From positions 1 through 42,519 of the forward strand of contig JAAAJB010000302.1 of NCBI GenBank assembly GCA_016098155.1: a DNA stretch of 42,519 bases, written 5' to 3'. Each line of letters opens with the position of its first letter. The first letter of the stretch is position 1. The translations under genes were made by a program, and so were the position numbers. Below are positions 1 to 9,400 of this stretch, piece after piece. The stretch is from Actinomortierella ambigua. Its lineage: Eukaryota > Mortierellomycota > Mortierellomycetes > Mortierellales > Mortierellaceae. The notes below the pieces were generated by a model, which was not told the origin of the DNA, ran no database searches, and saw only the letters and a list, made by a program, of their open reading frames with translations.

Positions 1-44
1 ACAGATACTACACTTGATCTTAGCCATATAGACTAGGAGTGGTA
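1..44 (-). ncRNA. U2 snRNA, copy 1 (5' part only, cut by window edge)
   Basis: On the minus strand the first bases of the window read as the 5' domain of U2 snRNA: the 3' side of stem-loop I (GGCTAAG, 25 to 19), then AAGATCAAG, then the branch-point recognition sequence GTGTAGTATCTG (13 to 2). The rest of the RNA lies beyond the left edge. The sequence through stem I and upstream is nearly identical to the complete copy about 968 bases to the right, including a TATA box at the same distance, so this is probably a working promoter and gene rather than a fragment. The exact 5' end is not certain (about 43-52). Confidence 0.85.
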
Positions 45-77
45 AGGAAACAAAATCGGGTCGAGGGGAAGCTGTTC

Positions 78-84
78 TTTTATA
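78..84 (-). promoter_or_regulatory. TATA box of U2 copy 1
   Basis: TATAAAA on the minus strand, about 35-40 bases upstream of the inferred U2 5' end. It sits in the same place relative to the RNA as the TATA box of the second U2 copy. Confidence 0.6.
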
Positions 85-135
85 GTTCCGCCGAAATTTT
101 TTTGGCTGGCACGGGACTCTACTTTCTTCCAATGG

Positions 136-165
136 TGCAAACCTTGTTCCAATTTATGGGAGCTT
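136..165 (-). promoter_or_regulatory. Candidate upstream element of U2 copy 1 (PSE-like)
   Basis: A 30-base block, starting TGCAAACCTTG and ending GGGAGCTT on the plus strand, recurs upstream of the second U2 gene at 1071-1100 with only a few differences. The surrounding bases are less alike. It lies about 52 bases upstream of the TATA box here and about 20 upstream in the other copy. A role as a snRNA proximal element is inferred from conservation and position only. Confidence 0.4.
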
Positions 166-821
166 CTTTGAATGTGTCGGTGATTCTGCACTGTGACGGT
201 TGATCTGTTTTATGTTTACTCAGTGGAGTCTGAAAACCGCAGTGCAACCAGATCACCAGCCCTATCCAACAGACATAAACGAACATTGTGCTAGAGCTCC
301 CTTCCTTTCACTCTGGGTAAGGGTCCCACCCCCTCTTCCCTCTTCCCTCTTCCCTCTAATATTCAGTGCCCGCAGAGTGCTGATCAGACCCATTCTACAT
401 TGTGGAATCTAACATTAGCAAGCTTTTATCATCCCACTGCTCAGTTCTATGTCCTGCGGTGGAACAAGAATATGTTCCTGAAATACTGGCTGTATACCCA
501 CTCCAATATTATCTTGCTCTTTTCTGCTCTGCTCTGCTCAGTTATGAGGAGTGCTAGCTCTCTTTGAACCTACTGCTGCATCTGTGATGATATCCTCTTC
601 GTTTTGATCGATAATCATGACCATTACCATCGCGTGCGTCATGAAGAAAGCGCCATCACCAAATATCATCAGAACATTGAATGCCGTCCAGGGGCCATCG
701 CGCATGAGAAGAGGGAGTGTTTGGCAAGGAACGGCGGTCCACTGCACCAGGGGGCAATGGTCGTTCTAACTTCAGTTCCCGTGGTTCCGATTTCTTTGTC
801 TTTTTAGAGTGTAAGAGAGAT
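166..821. other. Spacer between the two U2 genes
   Basis: Short open frames on both strands show no recognisable domain. I see no tRNA, other snRNA or protein gene here. It is probably the upstream region of U2 copy 1 plus the 3' flank of U2 copy 2. Confidence 0.5.
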
Positions 822-1012
822 GGTTCGGCGTCTAACTGCAGATAGTGCAATAGCAGCGACACCTAGCCCGTCGTATGCGCAAGCACAGGGACGACAGGCA
901 TAGTCAAAAATAATATAATCGATTATGCACCCCGTAGGGTGCGGTATTATTCGATTAGAATAATAAGAACAGATACTACACTTGATCTTAGCCATATAGA
1001 CTAGGAGTGGTA
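822..1012 (-). ncRNA. U2 snRNA, copy 2 (complete)
   Basis: Spliceosomal U2 RNA, which pairs with the intron branch point. Read on the minus strand it has every expected part in order: stem-loop I ending in GGCTAAG (993-987); the branch-point recognition sequence GTGTAGTATCTG; stem IIa (ATTATTC/GAATAAT around a 5-base loop); stem IIb (GCACCC/GGGTGC); an Sm site ATTTTTG near 909-903; a stem-loop with arms GCCTGTCGT and ACGACGGGC; and a terminal stem-loop closed by GGTGTC/GACGCC. The loop of that last stem holds the ATTGCA core expected for U2B''/U2A' binding. A length near 190 fits the family. The ends are set by homology and may be off by up to 10 bases at the 5' end. No competing identity seems possible. 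Confidence 0.93.
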
Positions 1013-1044
1013 AGGAAACAAAACGGGTCAAGGGGACGCTGTCC

Positions 1045-1051
1045 TTTTATA
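1045..1051 (-). promoter_or_regulatory. TATA box of U2 copy 2
   Basis: TATAAAA on the minus strand upstream of the U2 RNA, within a block shared with copy 1 (TTCCG, then the TATA box, then the bases up to the RNA). Confidence 0.6.
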
Positions 1052-1070
1052 GTTCCGCTGAATTTTTTTT

Positions 1071-1154
1071 TGCAAACCTTGTCCAGTTTTGTGGGAGCTT
1101 TTAGGTCTACACTCCACCGAAAAAAAAAGTAGCGCAAACCTTGTCCGATTTGTG
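1071..1154 (-). promoter_or_regulatory. Two copies of the candidate U2 upstream element
   Basis: The motif GCAAACCTTGTCC occurs at 1072-1084 and again at 1134-1146. The first copy continues with the same GGGAGCTT end as the element of U2 copy 1. Three copies of one motif beside two U2 promoters suggest a transcription-factor site, but this is inference. Confidence 0.4.
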
Positions 1155-1290
1155 ATATGTGAGAAATAGATCTTGTTCGTTGCCTGCAACGAAGATGTAA
1201 TACGAACAATGGCAAGGGTATCAACTATGAATCATCAACTAGGAGGAAAAGAGGTAGAAGCAACGAAGGAGAAGAGAGAAGGGAGAGCTA

Positions 1291-4200
1291 CTATAGTGAC
1301 GTTTGATGTGGCCGTCCATGATCTTCACAAGCGGTGGCCGCCAGACTAGGTAGTGATCGGTGGGCTGTTACTATTGGTGTACGTCCAGCGGCGCGGCTGT
1401 CATCGTCAAAGGAGATACAGCCGTCGCTAACGGGAGACGTACTCTTGGGTATACGCAGGTGATCTTCGAGGTCCTTGGGTGGGGGTAATGCCACAGGTGT
1501 GCCAGAGGGAATGGTAGCGCCGTCCGTTATTGCTACTGCTACACTCAAACCGGCAGCTGCTACGGCAGATCCAGTTGGCCGAGGAGGCGACGACGAGTGG
1601 TTTGAGATCATGGACGAGCTTCGTGCATGCATTGATGCTATCCTTGACACTGTGTTTCCCTCAGTTGTAGTGTGAGGTAATGGTTTCCCTGTGGTTGACG
1701 ACCCTGTCTTACTCTCGGCATTCGCTGGTGGAGGAAGGGGCGGGCAGGTAGCTGCAGTCAGGGGAGTGACCACAGTGGCAACGGATTCTGGAGATGAGCT
1801 GACGGCGAGACGATTGCGCACAAGGGGTGGGGCGGGTTCGACGTCCGATTCGTCGCTTGTGGCAAACCCTTCCTCCCATTCGGCATCACCTTCTTCAGCA
1901 CCCTCTTCGTCGACTCCAGATACATTGCGGCTGAAATCTTCATCGTCATCGTCATCATCGATATAGTCGCTATCGTGGTAATCTGTACCCCAACAGGTGA
2001 GCATGGTCTCCGTATGCTGAAACGATGGATCATAGTCGTCCTGCAGATCAAACCGGCTTCCCTTTCGTCCTCCCGACTGCGATGGCACAGGGCTTGGCTG
2101 GCTGGCTCGTGCTGGACGCGCCTTGTTGGTATTGCTGGAGCCATTTGTTTGAACTGGATGGTAGCCGGGGGAAGAGGCGGCGGATGGCGACATGGACACA
2201 GTTGATGTCTGCTGTTGCTGTTGCCGCTCCAAGTTGATTTGACGTTTCCGTTGGGAAGGCGTCTTGCTAGACGATGGGTGCGAGTCATTCTGACTGCTAT
2301 TATCCGCGCTCTGGAAGGCCTCAGCATTGGATCCCGAAAGCTCACTACCATTCGTGCCATTTCGACCTGGATGGGTTGTTGAAGCAGATAAGGCAGATGT
2401 GGCGATGGTTGTTGTTGGTGTGCTCATCACGGATGTCGACTGCTGACGGGCACGACGCGGCCTTGAATGTTCAACCACACGGAACCCCTTTTGACGTTGG
2501 CGCTCGTTCCATCGAAGGCATCTGGACAAAGAGTGGAACCAATCTGACGACTGCGTATTGGAGCAAATGGTAGGGAAGGGGTAGGCACTTGCTGTCACCT
2601 TGATATGATCGCCCTCTAACAAATGGTTTCAAAGCACAGTGTCCATTGTTGTTAGAAAAGGGGACACACATGAAACCTTTGCCAATAGACCTGGATATTT
2701 CAAAATTCTTACGTTTCAACTCTACGCGACCGCGGCCATCGAAACTAGCCCATGCTGTTGACCGTGAGTCGAATGGCACACAGATTCGAAGTTCCATAGA
2801 ATCAGGCAAGAGCATAGGGCGGAAGCTGAGGGTGTGTGGGCAAATGGGTGAGATGAGGATGGCTGGAATATCTGGGTGTGTCAATGGCCCTCCTGCAGCG
2901 AGCTAGATGGTAGAAAAGTGATTGTTAGGCACATATTATCCAAGCATGATACACTCAAAAGCACCGACGAAAAAAAATGCTTACAGAATACGCTGTGGAT
3001 CCTGTGGGAGTTGAGATCACAATGCCGTCCGCTTGAACAGTCGTCAAATGCTCTTCATCGCCAAACAATTCTAGCAGGCTCAAGTTGGCACTTGGCCCTC
3101 GATCCAGTACTATGTTCAGCCAAATTGCACAAAGGTAATGAGTGGAAAGGGTAGTAGGGGAAGGGTCGCATATGTCATCGTTCCACAGGATATTCTCTTC
3201 CTTCTTACCGAGGTCGTTCAGGATTTCAAAGGTTTCCGTAGGGGTCGTCAACACTGTAGGAAGTGAGCGTTTCCGGAACTCACCCTCGTTTCCATCACTG
3301 TCGTCAGAATCAGAGTTGTTTCCATCTGACGAATCACTCAAGTCTGGATGGCCTTGAGTGGGCTTCCGGCTTCGTCGATCACCTCGTCGCCCCTTCCCTA
3401 TGCTGCCATTGGTGGTGTGACGAGTCAAAGACGTCTTGTTTTTTGGTTTCTTTGATTTTTTCTCTTTTTCAGCTGCACGGTGTTCGAGGCAACGGTAGAT
3501 AGTGCAGCTGAAGCGCATGCGAAGGCTGACGCGTACACCTTGGTCAAGGCTGTTACCGATGATGCGCTGATAGTCTGTTGTAGGGAAGGGGGTCAAGAAT
3601 CCAAGCGATCCGGCCGAAAAGGGGAGAATCGGTGGCACGATGCGTTGGAAGAGCCAGCTAGTAAACAGGACAGTACCATCTCCCCCAAGCTATTGTTCAA
3701 TAATGGCAAAAAATAGCAAGAATTAAATGAGCAATTCATTCTCCTGCTGGGTTATTATAGGAAGTTGCCCAAGAAATCTTCACATACGGTGATGGCGAAA
3801 TCAAACAGGTGAGCTTCCTGCGCGCAAAGATCGGCGGTCCAAAAACTGAGATGTTGGGTATAGTCGGTCATCTCTGTTGAGGCATCTTTGAGGAACTTTG
3901 GATAGCGGAACTTTGGTTGATCCTTGAGCTTTTCGTCCACGTAACTAAAATGCCAATCGGAAATAGAAATAATGCACGTATGAATGACTTGCTTCGATCA
4001 ATATATCTCATACATGCGTTCCCCCTTTCCTCCCTCGTTCGTTGAAAGTGCAATGCGACCAACACCTCTGCGCTGCATTTTCGTGCTCAGGCCGCGTCAG
4101 GGCAGCGTGTGGGAAGGGGAGGGACTAGATCGATCGAAACATATCAGGAGCTTTCGCCAAAGCACACAATGCAGCCTATTGACTTTGAAGTCAAACAATA

Positions 4201-5325
4201 AAGTGACATACACCCTTAGTCCGCGGTTTACGATCATCCACAAGGCGATTTGACGAGTAATCTTGAGAAGGCTGTCATCTCCTGGTTTGGTGACAATCAT
4301 GACGGTTTTGGGTGTCTCCCATTTCACTCTTGCTCGTCCTATTGTCGGAGGTGCAGGGTGTTAATGAGGGGAAGTTCCAGATTAGCATTCCACGGACCAC
4401 GCATTCTGAGCACTTGGAAACTAGAAACATTGACAGAGTGCGCGGGAAAAGGAGTCGAGCACAATTCTAAAAGGGAGTGCGAGGAGAAAAAAAAAAAAAA
4501 AAAAAAAAAAGACAGCCCAACATGCCGAACATACACAAGGCGCGGGAAACTCGACAAAACATATAGGTGGAATAGATGAGACGGCTTACCAATCTTTTTC
4601 GAGACTTCGCGCACACTGACCGCAGTCTCTGCAAGACGACTTGTTGGAGTCATGATTCGACGAGCGTGCTGCGCTGCTGCTGCCGTTAAGGAGGAGGACG
4701 ACGAGGAGGAAGGAGGTGCAGCTGCAACGAGGTTGGACGATGAGGAGGTTGGGTGGGCAATGGTATCTATTGCAGCTTGGTGATGCGGAGTGATATCAGC
4801 TGGGGTTTGAGGAAATGATGGTTGAGGTTGGTACAACTGTCTTGAGAGAGTGTGCGTGGCAGACGGGCTTGAGGCGAAGTAGCCGTGCGGCAGCCGTGAA
4901 GACTCGGGTGCGCTACCAGTTGAGGACGAGGTCGTTGTCGAAAGGTCGAGAACGTGGTGAAGCCCTATGGGAGATAGAGGTTGTGGGATATGGATGGTAG
5001 GTCCTTGGCGATTGGGGTAGCGTGTGAAAGCACGTCGAGGTCCGTTCCCAGCAGTGGTGGTGAGAGGGGTTAGGGCTGATGCGGAGGAGGAAGAGGAGGA
5101 AGGAGAAGAAGAAGAAGAAGGAGAAGAAGAAGAAGAAGAGGAGGGGTCGCCGCTGGGAAGGACAGTAGCTGTTGAGCAGGAGGATGCGGACGTGCTTGTT
5201 GACGTCGGCACACCACTATCACCGTGCGGGGTGGCCGCAGAGAGGGACGAGGACAATGAAGGGGTTGTAGTGTTGTCTGTCGTAGTTGAAGCTGCGCCAG
5301 GTCGAGCTTGTGGGTCAGTTGTCAT
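1291..5325 (-). CDS. UTR1: NAD kinase (ATP + NAD to NADP), long fungal form
   Basis: Makes NADP from NAD and ATP, probably in the cytosol because no targeting peptide is evident. Seven exons: 5325-4590, 4338-4212, 3944-3788, 3689-3209, 3109-2985, 2902-2713, 2615-1291. All junctions keep frame and give 1046 residues. The start is chosen because an in-frame TAG lies 27 bases upstream. Residues 1 to about 230 are Ser/Thr-rich. Then come the catalytic domain with TVMIVTK (about 253), the GGDG nucleotide-binding motif (342-345), DRGPS (about 502), the TPTGSTAYS loop (about 534-542) and [11 protein letters not shown] (about 565). Oddities: an insertion of about 80 Lys- then Asp/Ser-rich residues between CTIYR and FEILND, and a tail of roughly 400 residues with a run of Asp/Glu. 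The family is certain; choosing UTR1 over other fungal NAD kinases is an inference. Confidence 0.93.
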
Positions 5326-6451
5326 AATGGCAGTGGTAGTGGTGGTAGGGGTCTAGATGCTTAGGAGGCCTTCAGCAGCAGCAAAAGAGGTAGAGGTAGG
5401 AGTAAGGAGGCTGCCTTTTCTCTTATTCTCGGGAGGCGCGTGGAGATGAGGAGAATGTGAAGATGGGTGTGTGGGTCAGAAGAGATGCATCGATGGAGTG
5501 AGTGCCTTTTGCGGATGAATGGAACGAAGGATGGAGGAGGGGAAGGAAGGTGATCAGATCAGCCTCTCTATTGCCTTGTATCAAAAAGAGCAGAGAGCTT
5601 GCGAGCTTGAGGGAGGGAGGGAGAGAGAGAGTGGAGAAGAGAGAGAGAGCGAGAGAGATAGTGAGAGTGAGTGAGAGAGAGAGAGGGTGGGAGAGAGATG
5701 ATTGAACCTATCCCATCACCTCTGAGCAGACTGGCTGGCCTCAAAAACTCACCTCTACCCACAACCACCCCGCATCATCATCATCATCCATATCATCAAT
5801 ATCATCAACAACGCGCTCGTTATCAGTGTGATCGGCTGCCTGCTTCCAACAACCTAGACAAAGAAGGAAAGTGAAGGAGAGTGACAAGCGGGTGGAGAAG
5901 GGTGAGCTCACTCCTTTCCATAGTCCCCTGTCTGCATCTTCTTCTCCTTCTCCTCTTACCAACAACACCTACCCTCACCCTCACCTTTCACCTTGTCCCC
6001 TCACCCTCACCCTCACTCTCACCCGCTTCCTCCTCTCTCCTTTTCCTGCCTTCCCACGTCCAAGATGGCGCCAACCAACCAACAACTACAGATCCTTCCT
6101 CTCTCATGTCCCACCCCCACCCCCCTTTTGCCGTCTGGTGTAGACAGCGTGGGGGCAGAGGGGGTGGCAGGCAGTCATCGCCCGCTGGTTTGGCATGGGG
6201 TGCGTGCGCTTTTTTTTCCCCCTCTTCTCGTCCTTTCTGACCTTCTGAATCCGCTTTCTTTTTTTTTTGTTTGGTCCCCTTGTTTCCCTTTCCCTCTTGT
6301 TGTTTTTTGTTGTTGCAAACCTTCATCCTCCTTTCAGTCATAGCATCCCCATCCATCATTCTCGCCTCCCAACCAATACTTTTCCTCTTCTCTTCCCTCT
6401 CCCTCCGTCTCGTAATCTCCTCTCCCCCCTCATCCCTTCATCCCACGCGCG
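5326..6451. promoter_or_regulatory. Divergent promoter region between NAD kinase and CLIP genes
   Basis: About 1.1 kb between two start codons that point away from each other. It holds a GA-rich run (about 5604-5698) and a long pyrimidine-rich tract (about 5930-6440) with CCCTCA-like repeats. Its open frames are low-complexity, have no domain and look non-coding. The pyrimidine tract just before the CLIP start is probably that gene's promoter and 5' UTR. Confidence 0.55.
5604..5698. repeat. GA-rich microsatellite
   Basis: Imperfect run of GAGA and GGGA units in the divergent promoter region. Such purine tracts often exclude nucleosomes; no further function is claimed. Confidence 0.8.
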
Positions 6452-9400
6452 ATGGCTCCAAAGACGCCTCAGGGGGGGTCATCCAAGCTGCCAAAGCCGC
6501 CCTCCGCTGGTGGTGCCATCCCACTCACCGGGATCCCAGGACCAAGTGTACTCCAACGTAGGACATTTGCAAGCAACAACGCGACCGCATCGTCGCCCAT
6601 CATCTCAAAGGCCTTGAGCAACATGACCCTCGAGCAGCAGGCGCTCCTTGCCGAGGCCATCTCAATGCACTCGCCCGGCCTGATTGACCCCAGTCGCACC
6701 AAACCCAACATCAACACCAGCAGTAACGCGTTTACAGGAACAGGTCCTTCGACCGGCAGCAGCATTGGCAGCAGTGGCAGCATGGGTAACATGAGTAATG
6801 CGAGTGGTGGCGTCTTTGGCAGCAGCTACATCAACACGAGCACCAGCAGCACTGCAAGCACCAGCAGTACCAGCAGCAGCGGCGGCAGCAACAGGTCGCC
6901 AACAGCGGGCCCCTTTAGCACTTCCGGTGCTTCTACACCGACCTCCGTGGCGTCGCCTCTTTCCCATCGCTCCTCCTCCTCCTCACAGCTCGGCACCCAG
7001 CGCCGGCTTACTGGAAATGGCGCCACAATCCCAGGAGTTGATCAGGCCCTCCAGCACCAACAGACGTCGCATACGCAAACACATCAACTGCAACAGCAAC
7101 TTTCCCGCCCTTCTTCGTACTCCAGTACATCCCCTGTGCCTCGCTCAGCCCCTGGTGGTCCCATGACAGACATTGGTACGACAACAGCAACTGCATCCTC
7201 CCCTATCTGCAACACCAACCCATCTACCTTGGCTCGAGCTTCTGCTATGGCTGGACCTGGCTCCAGCACGCCCTCTCCCTCAAGTGTCCGGCCATCACTC
7301 GCCATGTCTCGTCTTTCAGGTGGCCCAGGGGTTCGCGCCGGCCTTTTGAGACATCCTGGTCTCACCCGCCCAGCGGCCGCTGGCACTGTGCCAGCACCAC
7401 TACCGGCACCAGCGAGTAGCGCGGCCGGTCTTCCCGCAGCTGGCGTCACTCCCCCATCATTGGATAATTATGTGATTGGCGACCGCGTTATTGTGGAGAG
7501 CATGGGCTTGTCAGGATACCTTCGTTTCCTTGGATCGGCCGAGTTCAAGACTGGCACTTGGGCCGGTATCGAGCTCGACACGCCTACAGGCAAAAACGAT
7601 GGCACCGTCAATGGGTACGTTTTTTTTCTTCTTTTCTGGTGTGCAAAAAGAAAATTATTGACACCTCCTTGTGGCGTTTCGTCGATCGCACCCCCAGTCG
7701 CTCCTCTGCTCCTTTACCCCTTCCCCTACTCGTCGCTCCCTCTCCTTCCCTCTCTTTTTCCCCCTTCTCCCTTGGTGAAGGGTTCAGACAAAGACCATGG
7801 TTAACAGGACAAGCATGAAATGTGTTAGCAACAGTGTCGTTAGGCTTCATTGCCTACAGAGTTGATCCTACTACTGACATCTGTCCACACCACTCACTCT
7901 AACCTTTTTATCTTTCCATTCTATTCCAGAATCGAGTACTTCCAATGTCGCCCCAAGCATGGCATTTTCGTGCTTGCAGCCAAGATTGCAAAATCAGAGT
8001 CTCTGTTCCCAACATCGCCTGTCATTGCCAGCGTTCGCCCTCCTCCTATCCCACCAGTCTCAGCAGCTCTATTAAGTGGAACACAGTCGCCACCACCCCA
8101 TGTACAACAGCAGCAAACACCGCCCGCCAAAGAGAATCAGGACCATGCAGCTCAGGCAGCATCGAAAATTACAGCCGGATCCAGAGCATCAAAGTACATT
8201 GGCATGACAGCATCGCAGTTGAAGCAACGCAATGGGCTATCTCAAACCGCGAGTGGATCCACTGTGGGATCCCGGCTTTCTCTACAGAGCAATGCCAGCA
8301 CTGCATCGATCAATACCACAACGACCTCCGCTGGCATGAGGGCCGCGAGTCCAACGGTCCGCTCACCTCTCAGTGGCTCAGGTTCTCCGACAAATGCTCG
8401 TACCATGGCCGCCTCAACATCTGGTGTCGGCAATCGCGCCAGCTCACCTTCACCAGCGCCCCGTCTGGGCATACGTGCCAATTCTCCCACAACTCGTGCT
8501 ACCGGTATTTCAGGCACACCCGCTCTTGGAGGCAGTCGTCTAGCCTTAGCTGCGTCCAAATCGACCCCAGGTGCCTCGTCAATGAGTAGAATGCCCACTA
8601 CCGCCACCGCCACTACCCATTCACGGTCTACCTCCTCCCCATCGTCGGTTACAAGCACCACAGGACCACGTGTACGCACGTCACCCACACCTAGTCGAGT
8701 CATGACAACCCCACGACGATTGAGCTCACGCTCTGATACCCCTGATGCAAACCACGTCCTGACACCACACGATAGCCGCGCCAACCTTCTAGACCAAGCA
8801 ACAGCAGTCCAAACCACAGCCATCGAGGGCGCTGCAGGTTCTCTCCAAGACGAGGCTGTTGCACAAAAGGTCCACCAGCTGCAGCTTGATTTGGGTGTCG
8901 CGATGGCAGAGAACAACTTGCTCAAGACGGAGGTCAATCAGACACGCTCTCAGCTGGAGACGGCCCGTATGCTCGAGAAGCAAAACAATTTGGATGACGA
9001 GCGGCTTGGCAAGGAACTCGAGGAGCTCCATTCTCTCAAGGAGCAGTGGGAGAAGGAAAGGAAGGCCAAGGACCAGGAGATTCAAGTCATGACAGAAAAG
9101 ATGACAAAGGCTTGGTTGGAAGTTGCTCGCTCGCAAAAGGAAAAGGCGACAGTGCAGGACAAGCTCAAGGCCCTCGAAGAGGGTGGAGGAGATGCTGCAG
9201 CGATGGTTGCAGCCCTGAATGCGGCCCAGCAACAACAAGAGCTGCTTGCTGCAAAAGAGGAGGAGGCACAGCAACAGCTTGCTTTGATCGAGTCTCTTCA
9301 GGGTGATCTGGCGGGTGCCGACGCGCGTAACAAGGCTCTCGAGAGCCAATTGGAGGAGGCGACCGCCAAGGCTGCTAATACTGAGAAGGCGGCTCAGGAG

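Noticed and set aside
1475..2360. Several open frames opposite or out of frame with the last NAD kinase exon (for example 1758-2360 minus, 1691-1966 plus)
   Set aside because: They are shadows of the Ser/Thr/Asp-rich NAD kinase tail and show repetitive composition without domains.
5964..6025. CACCCT/CCCTCA repeats as possible interstitial telomere sequence
   Set aside because: Units are irregular and do not match the fungal CCCTAA telomere repeat; the tract fits simple pyrimidine-rich promoter DNA.
5881..6640. Overlapping open frames in the promoter before the CLIP gene
   Set aside because: Low-complexity translation of C/T-rich DNA; different frames are equally open and none has a domain.
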